DNA of 6,853 bases from positions 1-6,853 of the forward strand of contig DAOVGW010000057.1 of the NCBI GenBank assembly GCA_030672225.1. Direction: 5' to 3'. Every line of letters begins with the position of its first letter. The first letter of the stretch is position 1. Below the pieces are notes generated by a model. The model was not told where the DNA came from. It saw only the letters and a list, made by a program, of their open reading frames with translations, and did no database searches. The position numbers and the translations under genes were made by a program. Source of the stretch: Dehalococcoidales bacterium (lineage in GTDB: Bacteria; Chloroflexota; Dehalococcoidia; Dehalococcoidales; ARS1013). Positions 6,119 through 6,853 of the stretch are shown here, piece after piece.

Positions 6119-6853
6119 TTAACTATGAAACAGCTCACACGGCAGGTATCTTTCCTTGCCCCAGGCATCAGCAAGCATCTTGGCTCTGCTGTCCCTATCG
6201 CTGGCCCAGATGAGGTGGTAGTAGGGCGGGTTGGTAAAGCGAGCCGGACTCAAATCCTCAACATATCTGTAGCCCAGGCTTTTTAAGCCTGCCTTAAACA
6301 GTCCCACCAGCTTCTTTCTGGCTTCATCGGCTTCTATTTTACCCTCCAGCCTTTCTTGCCGGATAAGCTGCCACTTCTGGTTGCCGAAAAGCCGGTTTAT
6401 GGAGGCTTCACACTCTGGGCGTGCCAGGTTCCGCAGCAGAGCCATTTCCAGCGGCAGGATTATCAACAGCTCTATCTTATGACCTCTCCAATCACTGCCA
6501 TGGATGGCGAGTTTTTTAATTGTTGACCAGCGTAGCCTCCGGTATCCGGGCGGGTCAATGAGGGCAAAACTACAGCTAGAGCGGGGGATAAGGTCAAATG
6601 CCTGGCGCATAACCTTCTCGCTGATTAAGTTACCGGTTATTATAGTATTATCAGTGCTAAATGGTGCTACCAGACGCTTCAGATTCTCTGCATCCTGGTA
6701 GTCTTTTACCACAAATATACATTTAGTAAACTTGGTTTTTAATGCCCTAAGTTCAGAGCCATCAACAAGGCAGTCAGTGCCTTTACAGGTGCAACTGCCG
6801 CAACCGGCAAAGAGCTCAAGGTAACAACAGCCGCTATTTCCTAGCGTCCTGGT
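6119..6853 (-). CDS. TcmP-like (three-Cys-motif partner) protein, 5' end beyond the window
   Basis: The reading frame stays open to the right edge: 47 codons upstream of the internal GTG at 6712 have no stop, so that GTG is not the true start and the first exact residue is unknown. 244 residues are visible. They begin near LELFAGCG, which resembles the SAM-binding motif I of methyltransferases and the IDLFAGPG of TcmP proteins. A cysteine-rich stretch follows (CGSCTCKGTDC), then DGSELRALK (like GSPLIAL in TcmP), FVVKD, and later FALIDPPGYRRLRWSTIKKLA, which corresponds to the DPFG...W.TI block of TcmP and recalls the DPPY of adenine-N6 methyltransferases. TcmP proteins are named for a three-Cys partner (a Gp37/Gp68-like, possibly radical SAM protein), which is not seen here; their activity is unproven. 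It is followed 12 nt later by the HGD-D gene. Confidence 0.7.
   Translation of the reverse strand, partial: TRTLGNSGCCYLELFAGCGSCTCKGTDCLVDGSELRALKTKFTKCIFVVKDYQDAENLKRLVAPFSTDNTIITGNLISEKVMRQAFDLIPRSSCSFALIDPPGYRRLRWSTIKKLAIHGSDWRGHKIELLIILPLEMALLRNLARPECEASINRLFGNQKWQLIRQERLEGKIEADEARKKLVGLFKAGLKSLGYRYVEDLSPARFTNPPYYHLIWASDRDSRAKMLADAWGKERYLPCELFHS

Noticed and set aside
6119..6712. Complete 197-residue protein starting at GTG 6712
   Set aside because: The conserved family core (LELFAG, DGSELRAL) lies upstream in the same open frame, so the gene is longer and cut by the window edge.

Overview
The window is a compact piece of bacterial chromosome in which every convincing gene lies on the minus strand. 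Gene content and protein flavour suggest an anaerobe, most likely of the Chloroflexota (Dehalococcoidia-like). The pointers are an FtsZ/tubulin-like GTPase outside any division cluster, a 2-hydroxyacyl-CoA dehydratase-family iron-sulfur protein and a TcmP-type protein. This is an inference from recognised families; no rRNA or other phylogenetic marker is present to confirm it.

Read in the direction of transcription (high to low coordinates), the window has three blocks. (1) 6853-4038: a TcmP-like protein that runs off the right edge, an HGD-D (2-hydroxyacyl-CoA dehydratase subunit) family protein, and type I glyceraldehyde-3-phosphate dehydrogenase. Gaps of 12 and 11 nt, and a ribosome binding site overlapping the preceding stop codon, indicate one transcript. 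(2) 3995-2669: a single-gene unit for the tubulin/FtsZ-like GTPase. It has a good sigma-70-type promoter (TTGACA, 18 nt, TAAAAT) and a strong intrinsic terminator. (3) 2624-73: the conserved dnaX-ybaB-recR replication/repair operon. It starts from a TTGGAA/16 nt/TATAAT promoter so close to dnaX that the leader would be only about 6-8 nt. dnaX and ybaB overlap by ATGA, and recR begins at a TTG behind an AAGGAGGG Shine-Dalgarno.

Block 3 links the clamp-loader subunit DnaX, the DNA-binding YbaB/EbfC protein and the recombination mediator RecR. Block 1 joins central carbon metabolism (gap) to two poorly understood proteins rich in cysteines, which may share iron-sulfur or redox chemistry, but no pathway can be assigned. 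The most interesting items are the solo tubulin-like GTPase, which keeps its catalytic acids and ends in an FtsZ-tail-like peptide, and the cysteine-rich TcmP plus HGD-D pair ahead of gap.

No mobile element, CRISPR array, tRNA or rRNA gene was seen. The longest stretch without a gene is the 170 nt between the tubulin-like gene and dnaX, and it is largely explained by the terminator and promoter.
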